Below, piece after piece: positions 52,846 through 62,012 of a stretch of 64,000 nt of DNA. Source of the stretch: Shinella sp. PSBB067 (GTDB taxonomy: Bacteria; Pseudomonadota; Alphaproteobacteria; Rhizobiales; Rhizobiaceae). Made by a program: the position numbers and the translations under genes. The notes below the pieces were generated by a model. The model searched no databases. It had not been told where the DNA came from and saw only the letters and a program-made list of their open reading frames with translations. The stretch spans positions 3,456,501 through 3,520,500 of the forward strand of contig NZ_CP069303.1 in assembly GCF_016839145.1 (NCBI RefSeq). Direction: 5' to 3'. Position 1 is the stretch's first letter, and each line of letters begins with the position of its first letter.

Positions 52846-54456
52846 ATGGTTCGCATTCTGGTCTTCGTCCTCTTCGTCCTCGCGCTTGCCGCCGGCTTTG
52901 CCTGGCTTGCCGACCGTCCCGGTGAACTCTCCGTCATCTGGCAGGGCCAGCGCGCCGACATGAGCCTCATGGTGGCCGCGACGCTCGTGGTATCGCTGAT
53001 CGCCGCCGTCATGTTCTGTTGGTGGCTGGTGCGCGTGGTCTGGACCTCGCCGCACTCGATCCAGCGCTATTTCCGTGCCCGCAAGCGCGACCGCGGCTAC
53101 CAGGCCCTGTCGACCGGCCTGATCGCCGCCGGCGCCGGCGATGCCGCCGGCGCGCGCAAGATGCTGACACGCACCAAGGGCCTCCTCAGCGCCGACCAGG
53201 AGCCGCTCATCCACCTCCTGGAAGCGCAGGCGGCGATGATCGAGGGCCGCTATGACGACGCCCGCCGGAAATTCGAGCTGATGGCCGACGATCCGGAAAC
53301 GCGGGAACTCGGCCTGCGCGGCCTCTATCTCGAAGCCCGCCGCCTGGGCGCCAGCGAAGCCGCCCGGCAATATGCCGAACGCGCCGCAGAAAAGGCCCCG
53401 CAGCTTCCCTGGGCGACGGAAGCCGCGCTCGAATACCGCTCCGAGGCCGGCGACTGGGACGAGGCGCTGAAGCTCCTCGGCGACGGCCGCTCCGGCTCGG
53501 CCGAGGAAAAGAAGGTCCATGCCCGCCGCAAGGCGGTGCTCCTCACCGCCCGCGCCGCCGACAGGCTCGATGCCGATCCCAAGGGCGCGCGCGAAGATGC
53601 CCACCAGGCGCTGAAGCTCGACGAGAATTTCGTGCCTGCCGGGCTCATCGAGGCGAAGGCGTATCTGCGCGAGGACAACCTGCGCAAGGCCGCCGCCATC
53701 CTCGAAAGGCTCTGGAAGGCGACGGCGCACGGCGACGTGGCGCGGCTCTATGTCCGCGCCCGCAGCGGCGATTCGGCGACGGACCGCCTGAAGCGGGCGG
53801 AAAAGCTGGAGGCGATGCGGCCGAACAATGCCGAGGCGCTCTACGCCGTCGCCGAGGCCGCGCTGGAGGCGCGCGACTTTGCCCTTGCCCGCGCCAAGGC
53901 CGAGGCGGCCGCCCGCCTTTCCCCGCGCGAAAGCGCCTTCCTGCTGCTGGCCGACATCGAGGACGCCGAGACCGGCGACCAGGGCCGCATCCGCCACTGG
54001 ATGAACCAGGCGCTGAAGGCCCCGCGCGATCCCGCCTGGACGGCCGACGGCATCACCGCGCCGGAATGGCGCGCCGTCTCGCCCGTCACCGGTCGTCTCG
54101 ACGCCTTCGAATGGAAGACCCCTGTCAGCGAGTTGCAGGGGCCGATCGAGGACGGCTCGGCCGGCGCCGTCGACGAGGCCATCCGCACCCTGCCGCCGCT
54201 CGCCATCGCGACGAAGCCCGCCAGGGCCGAGCAGGTCGTCAAGGAAGAGAAGGCGGAGGCCGCAAGGCCGGTCGTGGTGGCCGCGGTGACCGAGCCCGCA
54301 CCGGTCAAGATCGCGACGATGCCGGAGCAGGCGAAGGCGGACGCCGCAAGCCAGAAGGAGGAGGAACGCCCCTTCTACGGCCTGCCTGACGATCCGGGCG
54401 TCAAGGAAGACGCCGTCGCCAAGCGCGACGGCACGAGCGGTTTCCGATTGTTCTGA
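52846..54456 (+). CDS. hemY: HemY-like TPR membrane protein
   Basis: The 536-residue protein has two N-terminal membrane helices (MVRILVFVLFVLALAAGFAW and LMVAATLVVSLIAAVMFCWW) followed by the HemY_N block RVVWTSPHSIQRYFRARKRD and many TPR-like helical repeats up to about residue 420. A Pro/Ala/Glu-rich tail ends the protein. HemY-type proteins accompany heme synthesis genes but their function is uncertain; this is not the protoporphyrinogen oxidase of the same name. Ribosome binding site GAGGAGAGAC. Confidence 0.92.
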   Translation: MVRILVFVLFVLALAAGFAWLADRPGELSVIWQGQRADMSLMVAATLVVSLIAAVMFCWWLVRVVWTSPHSIQRYFRARKRDRGYQALSTGLIAAGAGDAAGARKMLTRTKGLLSADQEPLIHLLEAQAAMIEGRYDDARRKFELMADDPETRELGLRGLYLEARRLGASEAARQYAERAAEKAPQLPWATEAALEYRSEAGDWDEALKLLGDGRSGSAEEKKVHARRKAVLLTARAADRLDADPKGAREDAHQALKLDENFVPAGLIEAKAYLREDNLRKAAAILERLWKATAHGDVARLYVRARSGDSATDRLKRAEKLEAMRPNNAEALYAVAEAALEARDFALARAKAEAAARLSPRESAFLLLADIEDAETGDQGRIRHWMNQALKAPRDPAWTADGITAPEWRAVSPVTGRLDAFEWKTPVSELQGPIEDGSAGAVDEAIRTLPPLAIATKPARAEQVVKEEKAEAARPVVVAAVTEPAPVKIATMPEQAKADAASQKEEERPFYGLPDDPGVKEDAVAKRDGTSGFRLF

Positions 54457-54480
54457 GTTCGGGAAACGGGGCGAGAATCT

Positions 54481-54966
54481 ATGTTCGAACGCTTGCAGCA
54501 CTTTCTTGCGAGCCTTTCCGGCGGCGACCGGCCGACCTTTGCCGCCGATGACCCGCGGGTCGTCGTCATGGCGCTCTGCATCCAGGTGATGGAGGCGGAC
54601 GGCAAGGTGCTGGATGTCGAGAAGAAGGCGCTGCGCGCCCGCTTCAAGGAGTTCTACGGCGTGGACGAGGCCGAACTCGACGCGCTCGTCGCCGCCGGCA
54701 CCGATGCCGAGAGCGAGGCGATCGACTTCTTCCGCTTCACCTCGGAGCTGAAGCGACAGCTTTCGGAAGACCAGCGCATCGCCCTCATCGGCCTTCTCTG
54801 GGAGATCGTCTATGCCGACGGCGAGCGCAGCGAGATGGAGGATCACGCCATCTGGCGCATCGCCGACCTTCTCGGCGTCTCGGGCCGCGAGCGCATCATG
54901 AAGCGGCAGGAGGTGGCCGAGAGGGTCGGCGCGGCGACGAACCGCGAGGAACCCGACGAAGGCTGA
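54481..54966 (+). CDS. TerB-like tellurite-resistance fold protein
   Basis: This 161-residue helical protein has the TerB-like pattern: VVVMALCIQVMEADGKVLDV and LIGLLWEIVYADGERSEMED, with the two acidic A-D-G loops that may bind metal. Members of this family occur next to hemY in rhizobia and have no proven role in tellurite resistance. Starts 24 bp after hemY and ends 3 bp before the amidotransferase gene. Confidence 0.85.
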   Translation: MFERLQHFLASLSGGDRPTFAADDPRVVVMALCIQVMEADGKVLDVEKKALRARFKEFYGVDEAELDALVAAGTDAESEAIDFFRFTSELKRQLSEDQRIALIGLLWEIVYADGERSEMEDHAIWRIADLLGVSGRERIMKRQEVAERVGAATNREEPDEG

Positions 54967-54969
54967 GCC

Positions 54970-55686
54970 ATGCTGGACCTTTCCCCAAAGCCGCACCGCC
55001 CGCGTCCCGTCCTCGTCGTGCTGCACCAGGAAACGTCCAGCCCCGGGCGCGTCGGCCAGATCCTTCAGGCGATGGGCCTTGCGCTGGACATCCGCCGCCC
55101 GGTGCTCGGCGATCCGCTGCCCGACACGCTCGAGCATCACGCCGGCGCTGTCGTCTTCGGCGGGCCGATGAGCGCCAACGACGACGAGCCCTACATACGC
55201 CGGGAGATCGACTGGCTTTCGGTGCCGCTCGGGGAGAACCGGCCCTTCCTCGGCATCTGCCTCGGCGCGCAGATGCTGGTGAAGACCCTCGGCGGCACGG
55301 TCACCGGCCATGCGGACGGCTGGGCGGAGATCGGCTGGTATCCGCTGCGGGCGACCGAGGCGGGCGCGACACTGATGGCCTGGCCGGACATGGTCTACCA
55401 GTTCCACCGCGAGGGCTTCGACCTTCCCTCCGGCGCGACCCTGCTCGCCACCGGCCAGCATTACGAGAACCAGGCCTTTCGCTATGGCGACAACGCCTGG
55501 GGCATCCAGTTCCACGGGGAGCTGACGCTCGCCATGATGCACCGCTGGGTCGTGCGCGGCGCGCATCGCTTCGAACTGCCCGGCGCGCAGGCCGGCCGCC
55601 TCCATCTCGACGGCCGCCTCCTGCACGATGCGGCGCTCAGGATGTGGATGACATCCTTCCTCGACCGCATCTTCCACGAGACATGA
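54970..55686 (+). CDS. Class I glutamine amidotransferase-like protein
   Basis: The 238-residue protein has the nucleophile elbow PFLGICLGAQMLVK with Cys97, a His in WGIQFHGELT, and GAVVFGGPMSAND upstream, giving the class I GATase triad elements. It stands alone without a synthetase domain, as in GuaA-like free-standing members that act as amidases. The preceding gene ends 3 bp before. The substrate is unknown. Confidence 0.87.
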   Translation: MLDLSPKPHRPRPVLVVLHQETSSPGRVGQILQAMGLALDIRRPVLGDPLPDTLEHHAGAVVFGGPMSANDDEPYIRREIDWLSVPLGENRPFLGICLGAQMLVKTLGGTVTGHADGWAEIGWYPLRATEAGATLMAWPDMVYQFHREGFDLPSGATLLATGQHYENQAFRYGDNAWGIQFHGELTLAMMHRWVVRGAHRFELPGAQAGRLHLDGRLLHDAALRMWMTSFLDRIFHET

Positions 55687-55789
55687 ACGCGCGCCCGCAT
55701 TAAACATGTTGCGGCACCGCAAGGCGCGCGGCCTTGCTGGCTGGGCATGCAATGGCTACATGTCAGCACGAAACCAATTGGAGTCGTCC

Positions 55790-56086
55790 ATGATAGCGGT
55801 CATCAACACCCTGTTGTTCATCATCAATATCGCGTGGTTCCTGGTGATCGCCTCGGCGATCTTCTCCTGGCTCTACGCCTTCAACGTCATCAACGCGAAC
55901 AATCAGGTCATCGCCACCATCGGCCGCTCGCTCTACCAGTTGACCGAACCGATCTATCGCCCGATCCGCCGCGTCCTGCCGAACTTCGGCGGCGTCGACC
56001 TGTCGCCGCTCGTCGTGCTCGTCATCCTGTTCTTCCTCGAGCAGATCGTCCGCACCGTGGTGGCACCCGCGCTCCTGGCGCCGTGA
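55790..56086 (+). CDS. YggT family membrane protein
   Basis: This 98-residue protein has two membrane helices, MIAVINTLLFIINIAWFLVI and LSPLVVLVILFFLEQIV, and the YggT signature LYQLTEPIYRPIRRVLPNFG. YggT proteins are linked to osmotic or membrane-integrity roles in other bacteria. The ATG at 55790 follows GGAGTCGTCC. The stop overlaps the start of the DUF167 gene (GTGA). A longer frame from 55706 is unlikely. Confidence 0.93.
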   Translation: MIAVINTLLFIINIAWFLVIASAIFSWLYAFNVINANNQVIATIGRSLYQLTEPIYRPIRRVLPNFGGVDLSPLVVLVILFFLEQIVRTVVAPALLAP

Positions 56087-56397
56087 CGCCGGCGCTCACC
56101 CGCCATGGCGACCATGTGCGCCTGACCGTGCGGCTGACGCCGAACGGCGGGCGCGATAACATCGACGGATGGGAAACGGGCGCGGACGGCGCAAGCCACC
56201 TGAAGGCACGCGTCAGCGATCCGCCGGACAAGGGCAAGGCCAACAAGGCGCTGATCGTGCTGGTCGCCAGGGCGGCCGGCGTCGCCAGGTCCGCCGTCAG
56301 CCTCGTTTCCGGCGATACCCAGAGAAAGAAAATCCTCCGGATCGAGGGCGACCCGGAGGATATCGTTTCAAGGCTCGAAAGCGCGGTGCCGCGCTAG
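56083..56397 (+). CDS. DUF167 (YggU) family protein
   Basis: The 104-residue protein starts with GTG at 56083 overlapping the yggT stop. It contains VRLTVRLTPNGGRDNIDGWE, LKARVSDPPDKGKANKALI and VSGDTQRKKILRIEG, the hallmark DUF167 blocks. The yggT-yggU pair is common in proteobacteria. Function unknown. Its stop codon is part of the RIME-like repeat at 56395. Confidence 0.92.
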   Translation: MTPALTRHGDHVRLTVRLTPNGGRDNIDGWETGADGASHLKARVSDPPDKGKANKALIVLVARAAGVARSAVSLVSGDTQRKKILRIEGDPEDIVSRLESAVPR

Positions 56398-56501
56398 AGC
56401 AATTCCAGCAGAAGTGCGCAGCGGTTTTGCGTCCGGAATTGCGTAGAAACAAAAGGATGGAGCGTTTTCGCGATTCGAAGAAAAGCGGAAACGCTCCATC
56501 C
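56395..56501. repeat. RIME-like intergenic repeat with terminator hairpin
   Basis: TAGAGCAATTCCAGCAGAAG...GCGGTTTTGCGTCCGGAATTGCG repeats the core at 33671, with the same GCAATTCC/GGAATTGC ends. It is followed by a second palindrome, GGATGGAGCGTTT (56455-56467) and AAACGCTCCATCC (56489-56501), giving a two-module mosaic. It begins on the DUF167 stop codon and ends 3 bp from the ppa stop. Confidence 0.82.
56455..56501 (-). terminator. Terminator of ppa within the RIME-like repeat
   Basis: On the minus strand the 13-bp perfect stem GGATGGAGCGTTT / AAACGCTCCATCC is followed by TTTTGTTTC, a good U-run, starting 3 bp past the ppa stop. This is a strong intrinsic terminator formed from the repeat. 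Confidence 0.85.
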
Positions 56502-56503
56502 GG

Positions 56504-57037
56504 TTATTTGGACTTGTTGTAGCGCTCGACCGCCTCGAGGATCATCCTCTTGGCGACGGTGACATCCTGCCAGCCGGCGATCTTCACCCACTTGCCGGGC
56601 TCCAGATCCTTGTAGTGCTCGAAGAAGTGCTCGATCTGCTTCAGCGTGATGTCCGGCAGGTCCGTATAGTTCTCGATCTTGTCGTAGCGGCGCGTCAGCT
56701 TCGGCACCGGCACGGCGATGATCTTCTCGTCCTTGCCGCCGTCGTCTTCCATCACCATGACGCCGATCGGGCGCACGTTGATGACGCAGCCCGGAACGAG
56801 CGGGCGGGTGTTGGCGATGAGGACGTCGATCGGGTCGCCGTCTTCCGAGAGCGTGTGCGGCACGAAGCCGTAATTGCCCGGATAGGTCATCGGCGTATAG
56901 AGGAAGCGGTCGACGACGAGCGCGCCGGCCTCCTTGTCCATCTCGTACTTGATCGGGTGGCCGCCGACGGGCACCTCGACAATGACATTCACGTCATCAG
57001 GCGGGTTCTTGCCAACGGAAATCGCATCGATACGCAT
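56504..57037 (-). CDS. ppa: Inorganic pyrophosphatase
   Basis: This 177-residue family I pyrophosphatase hydrolyses PPi to drive biosynthesis. It has the metal-binding [19 protein letters not shown] block, [20 protein letters not shown] near the start, and [16 protein letters not shown] and [20 protein letters not shown], all standard. I chose ATG 57037 behind AAGGGGACACCC; a frame from 57121 is not needed. Ends at the repeat-derived terminator. Confidence 0.97.
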   Translation of the reverse strand: MRIDAISVGKNPPDDVNVIVEVPVGGHPIKYEMDKEAGALVVDRFLYTPMTYPGNYGFVPHTLSEDGDPIDVLIANTRPLVPGCVINVRPIGVMVMEDDGGKDEKIIAVPVPKLTRRYDKIENYTDLPDITLKQIEHFFEHYKDLEPGKWVKIAGWQDVTVAKRMILEAVERYNKSK

Positions 57038-57171
57038 GGGTGTCCCCTTGAAATGCAATGGGTTGATTTGCGGGTGTCCTAATGCGAATCCCGTTGCAGC
57101 GCAACATGACTTTCGCCTCACCCGAATAGACCGCCGGCATATGCCGTCTACATCTTGACCGGAGGATGACC

Positions 57172-57792
57172 ATGCACCCGAGCCGTTGCCTTTTCATCGC
57201 CAGCCTCGCCGCCTTTACCGCCGCCGCGCCCGCGCAGGCCAACGAGAGCACCTATAGCGACCGCGATCTCGATGCCTGCAAAACGCTCCTGCAGCAGGAG
57301 GAAGGCGCGAGCGTGACGCTGGAATGCGCCGGCTACAAGGATTTCGCGGTCTATTTCAAGGAGAGCGACCTGCGCCAGAGCCAGACCTATGGCCCGATCG
57401 GCAAGGCCTGGCTCGACGAGGCCTTCGAAAGCTTCGGCCCCTTCAACCACACCAGCGCGAAGATCGAATGGCGGCTCGATGCAGCCGGCGCGCCCTTCGC
57501 GACCATCGTGCGCTGGTTCGTTTCCGATCAGGAGACGACATCCGATACCGATACGCGCTACGGCCAGATCCTCGTCGTCTCGACGGTGGCGACCGCGGGG
57601 AACCCGACGAGCTGTGTCGTCGGCTATGTCGACGCACTGGAGAACGGGGGCGCCAACGCGCTCGCCCGCACGCTCGCCGACGGGAAGGCCGCTTCCTTCA
57701 GCTGCGGCAAGGACGAGCCGCAATGGCAGGGAGAGCGCGGCGCGCTGGCAGGCGAACCGATGCGCCACCTGCCGCAAGCCGCGAAGGAATAG
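57172..57792 (+). CDS. Exported protein of unknown function
   Basis: The 206-residue protein has a signal peptide ([17 protein letters not shown], cleavage near AQA-NE). The mature part contains three Cys ([21 protein letters not shown]) and SCGKDEP near the end, suggesting one or two disulfides. ATG 57166 directly abuts GGAGG, so the ATG at 57172 with a six-base spacer is the likely start. No named domain was recognised. Convergent with the GNAT gene, 3 bp apart. Confidence 0.75.
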   Translation: MHPSRCLFIASLAAFTAAAPAQANESTYSDRDLDACKTLLQQEEGASVTLECAGYKDFAVYFKESDLRQSQTYGPIGKAWLDEAFESFGPFNHTSAKIEWRLDAAGAPFATIVRWFVSDQETTSDTDTRYGQILVVSTVATAGNPTSCVVGYVDALENGGANALARTLADGKAASFSCGKDEPQWQGERGALAGEPMRHLPQAAKE

Positions 57793-57795
57793 CCC

Positions 57796-58302
57796 TCAGG
57801 GCCAGACGAAGCCGATCTTCTTCAGTTCCTTCTCGCCGAAATTCTCCATGCCCTCGGCAATGTCGCATCCGCCGGAGGAGCGGAAGAAACGGTAGGCATG
57901 CTCGCTGTCCTCGAGGCACCAGACGATCATGCCGTTGCAGCCGAGCGACTTGAGGAGGCGACGCGCCTCGCCGAAGAGCAGGCGGCCGAGGCCGATGCCC
58001 TGGTATTCGGGACGCAGGTAGATTTCGTAAATCTCGCCTTCCTGCGGCAGCGCGCGGGCGCGGTTGAGCCCGAGCGTAGCATAGCCGGCCACCGTGCCGG
58101 CGACGTCGACCACCAGGAGCGTCGCGGGACCCCGCGTCGCCTTGCGCCACCAGGTCTCGTCCCGCCGGTCGACCATCTGGTTGAGCGGCCTGTGCGGGAT
58201 GAGGCCGCCATAGGCCTGCAGCCACGACACGCGATGCGTCTCGGATATCGCCCGCGCGTCCTGCGGCTCGGCGCGCCGCACATCGATCGACAGTGTCTTC
58301 AT
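57796..58302 (-). CDS. GNAT family N-acetyltransferase
   Basis: This about 168-residue protein is a single GNAT domain: LLVVDVAGTVAGYATLG, then YEIYLRPEYQGIGLGRLLF (the Q-x-x-G-x-G/A acetyl-CoA motif). SEHAYRFFRSSGG is motif B. Two in-frame ATGs exist at 58314 and 58302; neither has a strong ribosome binding site and I prefer 58302. Substrate unknown. Confidence 0.85.
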   Translation of the reverse strand: MKTLSIDVRRAEPQDARAISETHRVSWLQAYGGLIPHRPLNQMVDRRDETWWRKATRGPATLLVVDVAGTVAGYATLGLNRARALPQEGEIYEIYLRPEYQGIGLGRLLFGEARRLLKSLGCNGMIVWCLEDSEHAYRFFRSSGGCDIAEGMENFGEKELKKIGFVWP

Positions 58303-58451
58303 AACACGACTCATATTCCGGCATCGATCCCACCGGAATCCCGCAACGGGCGGAGGCTTCCTTTGCCCACAGGCGAGTTCCAGACGACACCTCGAAAAGT
58401 TAACGCTTTTTTAACAAACGTCACAAGCCGTAAAACGATGGCACACACATG

Positions 58452-58476
58452 AAAAACCCCGGCACAGGGCCGGGGT
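58452..58476 (-). terminator. Rho-independent terminator of typA
   Basis: An 8-bp stem ACCCCGGC / GCCGGGGT with a 5-nt loop lies 31 bp past the typA stop; on the minus strand it is followed by TTTTTC. A standard intrinsic terminator. Confidence 0.88.
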
Positions 58477-58506
58477 CGCACTTTGTCTCATATCGGGAGG
58501 CGCGGT

Positions 58507-60333
58507 TTACGCGGCGCCGGCGGAGCGCTGCTTTTCGAATCGCTTGCGGTCGTTCGGGTCGAGATAGAGCTTGCGCAGGCGGATCGACTTCGGCGTCACC
58601 TCGACGAGTTCGTCGTCCTGGATCCAGGAGAGCGCCCGCTCCAGCGTCATCTTGATCGGCGGCGTCAGGCGGACGGCTTCGTCCTTGCCGGCGGCGCGGA
58701 TGTTGGTGAGCTTCTTGCCCTTCAGCACATTCACTTCGAGGTCGTTGTCGCGCGTGTGGATGCCGACGATCATGCCGGCATAGACCTTCTCGCCGGCGTC
58801 GATGACCATCGGGCCGCGATCTTCCAGGTTGAAGAGCGCGTAGGCGACGGCCTCGCCCGCTTCGTTGGACAGCAGCACGCCGTTGACGCGGCCGCCGATC
58901 TCGCCCTTGTAGGGCTGGTAGTCGTGGAACAGGCGGTTCATGATCGCCGTGCCGCGCGTGTCCGTCAGAAGCTCCGACTGGTAGCCGATGAGGCCGCGGG
59001 TCGGGGCGAAAAAGACGAGGCGGACGCGGTTGCCGCCGGACGGACGCAGCTCGACCATCTCGGCCTTGCGCTCGGACATCTTCTGCACGACGACGCCGGA
59101 ATGCTCTTCATCCACGTCGATGACGACTTCCTCGATCGGCTCCAGGAGCTGGCCGTTGTCGTCCTTGTGCATGACGACGCGCGGACGCGACACGGCAAGC
59201 TCGAAGCCTTCGCGGCGCATGGTCTCGATGAGGACGGCGAGCTGCAGTTCGCCGCGGCCGGAGACGAAGAACGAATCCTTGTCGCCCGATTCCTCGATCT
59301 TCAGCGCCACGTTGCCTTCGGCCTCCTTGAACAGGCGGTCGCGGATGACGCGGCTCGTGACCTTGTCGCCCTCGGTGCCGGCGAGCGGCGAATCGTTGAC
59401 GATGAAGGACATGGTGACGGTCGGCGGGTCGATCGGCTGGGCCTTGAGGGCTTCGGTGATCGAGGGATCGCAGAACGTGTCGGCGACGGTGCCCTTGGTC
59501 AGGCCCGCGATGGCGACGATGTCGCCCGCATGGGCCTCTTCGATCGCCGTGCGCTCGATGCCGCGGAAGGCGAGGATCTTCGAGATACGGCCGTTCTCGA
59601 TGAGCTGGCCGTCCTGGCCGAGGACCTTGACGGACTGGTTCGGCTTGATCGAGCCGGAATAGATGCGACCGGTGATGATGCGGCCGAGGAAGGGGTTGGC
59701 CTCAAGGATCGTGCCGATCATGCGGAACGGGCCTTCGGCGACCGTCGGCTCGGGCACGTGCTTGAGCACGAGGTCGAGCAGCGGGGCCATGCCCTCGTCC
59801 TGCGGGCCTTCCGGGTTGACGTTCATCCAGCCGTTGCGGCCCGAACCGTAGAGGATCGGGAAGTCGAGCTGTTCGTCCGTGGCGTCGAGATTGGCGAAGA
59901 GGTCGAAGACCTCGTTCAGCACTTCCTCGTGGCGGCCGTCCGGGCGGTCGATCTTGTTGATGGCGACGATCGGCTTCAGGCCGACCTTGAGCGCCTTGCC
60001 GACCACGAACTTGGTCTGCGGCATCGGGCCTTCCGACGAATCGACGAGAACGATGGCGCCGTCCACCATCGAGAGGATGCGCTCCACCTCGCCGCCGAAG
60101 TCGGCGTGGCCGGGCGTGTCGACGATGTTGATGCGCACGCCCTTCCATTCGACCGAAGTGGCCTTGGCGAGGATGGTGATGCCGCGTTCCTTTTCGATGT
60201 CGTTGGAGTCCATGACGCGTTCGGCGACGCGCTGGTTTTCACGGAACGAGCCGGACTGCTTGAGAAGCTCGTCGACGAGCGTGGTCTTGCCATGGTCGAC
60301 GTGCGCGATGATCGCGATATTGCGGATGGACAT
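58507..60333 (-). CDS. typA: Translational GTPase TypA/BipA
   Basis: The 608-residue ribosome-associated GTPase helps large-subunit assembly and stress growth. G1 is AHVDHGKTTLVDELL at residues 10-24, G2/switch region has ERGITILAKA, G3 is DTPGHADFGGEVERIL, and G4 is AINKIDRPDGR. The C-terminal domain of BipA is complete, ending EVTPKSIRLRKLYLDPNDRK. Start ATG 60333. Terminated by the hairpin at 58452. Confidence 0.98.
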   Translation of the reverse strand: MSIRNIAIIAHVDHGKTTLVDELLKQSGSFRENQRVAERVMDSNDIEKERGITILAKATSVEWKGVRINIVDTPGHADFGGEVERILSMVDGAIVLVDSSEGPMPQTKFVVGKALKVGLKPIVAINKIDRPDGRHEEVLNEVFDLFANLDATDEQLDFPILYGSGRNGWMNVNPEGPQDEGMAPLLDLVLKHVPEPTVAEGPFRMIGTILEANPFLGRIITGRIYSGSIKPNQSVKVLGQDGQLIENGRISKILAFRGIERTAIEEAHAGDIVAIAGLTKGTVADTFCDPSITEALKAQPIDPPTVTMSFIVNDSPLAGTEGDKVTSRVIRDRLFKEAEGNVALKIEESGDKDSFFVSGRGELQLAVLIETMRREGFELAVSRPRVVMHKDDNGQLLEPIEEVVIDVDEEHSGVVVQKMSERKAEMVELRPSGGNRVRLVFFAPTRGLIGYQSELLTDTRGTAIMNRLFHDYQPYKGEIGGRVNGVLLSNEAGEAVAYALFNLEDRGPMVIDAGEKVYAGMIVGIHTRDNDLEVNVLKGKKLTNIRAAGKDEAVRLTPPIKMTLERALSWIQDDELVEVTPKSIRLRKLYLDPNDRKRFEKQRSAGAA

Positions 60334-60449
60334 AGGTTGTAATCTCTGAGGTTCAGGGGCGCGCGCAAAACGAGGGCGCCGTCTTCAATGGCCGGGCTCA
60401 TACATGTTTTTCCGCAAATGCGAAAGGGGCGGGCCGCAACTCTGTTGCC

Positions 60450-62012
60450 TCACGACGAGCGGACCGGCGGCAGCACCACGCGCCAGAGCTCCCGGTCCTC
60501 CCGGTCCATCAGCCGCACGGTCATCTCCTCGCTCGCCCCGTTGATGTCGACGAGGCCGAAGAATTGCAGGCCGGCGGAGGGCGGCAGGTTGCTGTCGACG
60601 CCCCCGGCGGCGGATTTGATGAAGCGAACCTCCGGCCCGAAGGTCATGTCGAGCGGGTGCGGCCCGTAGGTGCCGGAATGCAGCGGCCCGGAGACGAACT
60701 CCCAGAACGGATCGAATTCCTGGAATTTCGCCCGGGAAGGATCGTAGTGATGGGCGGCCGTGTAATGCACGTCCGCCGTCAGCCAGACGACATTGTGGAC
60801 CGCATTGTCGCGCATGAAGGAGAGGAGGTCGGCGATCTCCCGCTCGCGCGCCGCCGGCGGCCCGTTGAGCCCGTCCGCCACGCCCTCGTAGCCGAGACGG
60901 TTGGCATAATCGTCCCAGATGACGAGACCGAGCGGCATGTCGCAGGCGATCACCTTCCAAACGGCGCGGGAGGCCGCAAGCTCCCGGCGCAGCCAGTCCG
61001 CCTGGCGCCAGCCGAAGAGGCCGTTTTCCATGCCGCCCCGGTTGGGGCTGCGGTAGGAGCGCAGGTCCACGAAGAATACGTCGAGCAACGGCCCGTAGGC
61101 GACCTTTCGGAAGATGCGGCCGGGTTCGGTCGGAAAATAGCGGATCGGCGTCATCTCGTGGAAGGCCCGCCGCGCCCGTGCCTCGTACACACCGATCTCC
61201 TTTTCCGGATAGCGCCGATCACCCGAAAGATCGCTCGATGCCGACCAGTTGTTCAGCACCTCATGGTCGTCCCACTGGAAGAAGGTCGGGCATTGCGTGT
61301 TGAAGGAAAGCAGGTGGTCGTCGAGGAGGTTGTATTTCCACTGACCGCGGAATTCCTCCAGCGTGCGCGCCACGTCGCGCTTCTCGTCGGTCACGATGCG
61401 GTTCTTCCAGACCCCGCCGTCGCGCAGCCTGATCTCGTCCGGGATCGGCCCGTCTGCATAGACCGTGTCGCCCGAATGGATGAAGAAATCCGGCTCGTGG
61501 CGCAGCATGGTCGAATAGGTCTTCATGCCGACATCGTCGATGCCCCAGCCCTGCCCCGCCGTATCGCCCGACCAGACGAAGCGCACCGACCGCCTGCGCA
61601 TCGGCGCGGTGCGGAAGCGTCCGACGATGGGCTCGGAGACGAGATGGCTGGAATAGGGATCGCTCGCCGTGAAGCGGTAGAAGATGTCCTGGTCCGGCAG
61701 CAGCCCCTGCAGCATCGCCTTGACCGTATTGTCCGAGGCCACCGTCGCCTTCTGCAACGGCACCCGCATCGCGTCGATGAAGCTGTCGGTGGTCGCATAT
61801 TCAAGCGTCACCTCCGCCGGCCGGTCGACCCGCGCCCAGACGACGCCCGACGAGCAATCCACGTCGCCGGACTGGACGCCATGCGAGAAGGCCGGGCTGC
61901 CATGGCGCCGCGCATAATAGGGAACCGCCAGCGCCGAGGACGTCGCAAGCGCGCCGGCGCCCGCCGTCAGCAGAAACGAGCGCCGCGTCAGCGCCTCGGG
62001 AACGATCGCCAT
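60450..62012 (-). CDS. phoD: PhoD-type alkaline phosphatase
   Basis: This 520-residue phosphodiesterase/alkaline phosphatase is exported by Tat: TRRSFLLTAGAGALA at residues 9-23 is a twin-arginine signal with the RRSFLL motif. PhoD metal-ligand segments are visible: SGDVDCSSGVVWARV, FVWSGDTAGQGWG, FIHSGDTVYADG, WDDHEVLNNW and TADVHYTAAHHYD. It releases phosphate from organic esters in the periplasm. No Pho box is evident in the region upstream. Ribosome binding site GGAGGTGGC. Confidence 0.93.
   Translation of the reverse strand: MAIVPEALTRRSFLLTAGAGALATSSALAVPYYARRHGSPAFSHGVQSGDVDCSSGVVWARVDRPAEVTLEYATTDSFIDAMRVPLQKATVASDNTVKAMLQGLLPDQDIFYRFTASDPYSSHLVSEPIVGRFRTAPMRRRSVRFVWSGDTAGQGWGIDDVGMKTYSTMLRHEPDFFIHSGDTVYADGPIPDEIRLRDGGVWKNRIVTDEKRDVARTLEEFRGQWKYNLLDDHLLSFNTQCPTFFQWDDHEVLNNWSASSDLSGDRRYPEKEIGVYEARARRAFHEMTPIRYFPTEPGRIFRKVAYGPLLDVFFVDLRSYRSPNRGGMENGLFGWRQADWLRRELAASRAVWKVIACDMPLGLVIWDDYANRLGYEGVADGLNGPPAAREREIADLLSFMRDNAVHNVVWLTADVHYTAAHHYDPSRAKFQEFDPFWEFVSGPLHSGTYGPHPLDMTFGPEVRFIKSAAGGVDSNLPPSAGLQFFGLVDINGASEEMTVRLMDREDRELWRVVLPPVRSS

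Noticed and set aside
52729..55752. 1007-codon minus-strand frame over hemY-terB-amidotransferase
   Set aside because: It crosses four independent genes on the plus strand and has shadow-type composition.
49831..56397. The heme/Mic60 operon as a wholly new system
   Set aside because: hemC-hemD-mic60-hemY is a known alphaproteobacterial arrangement; only the coupled TerB and amidotransferase genes are less explained.
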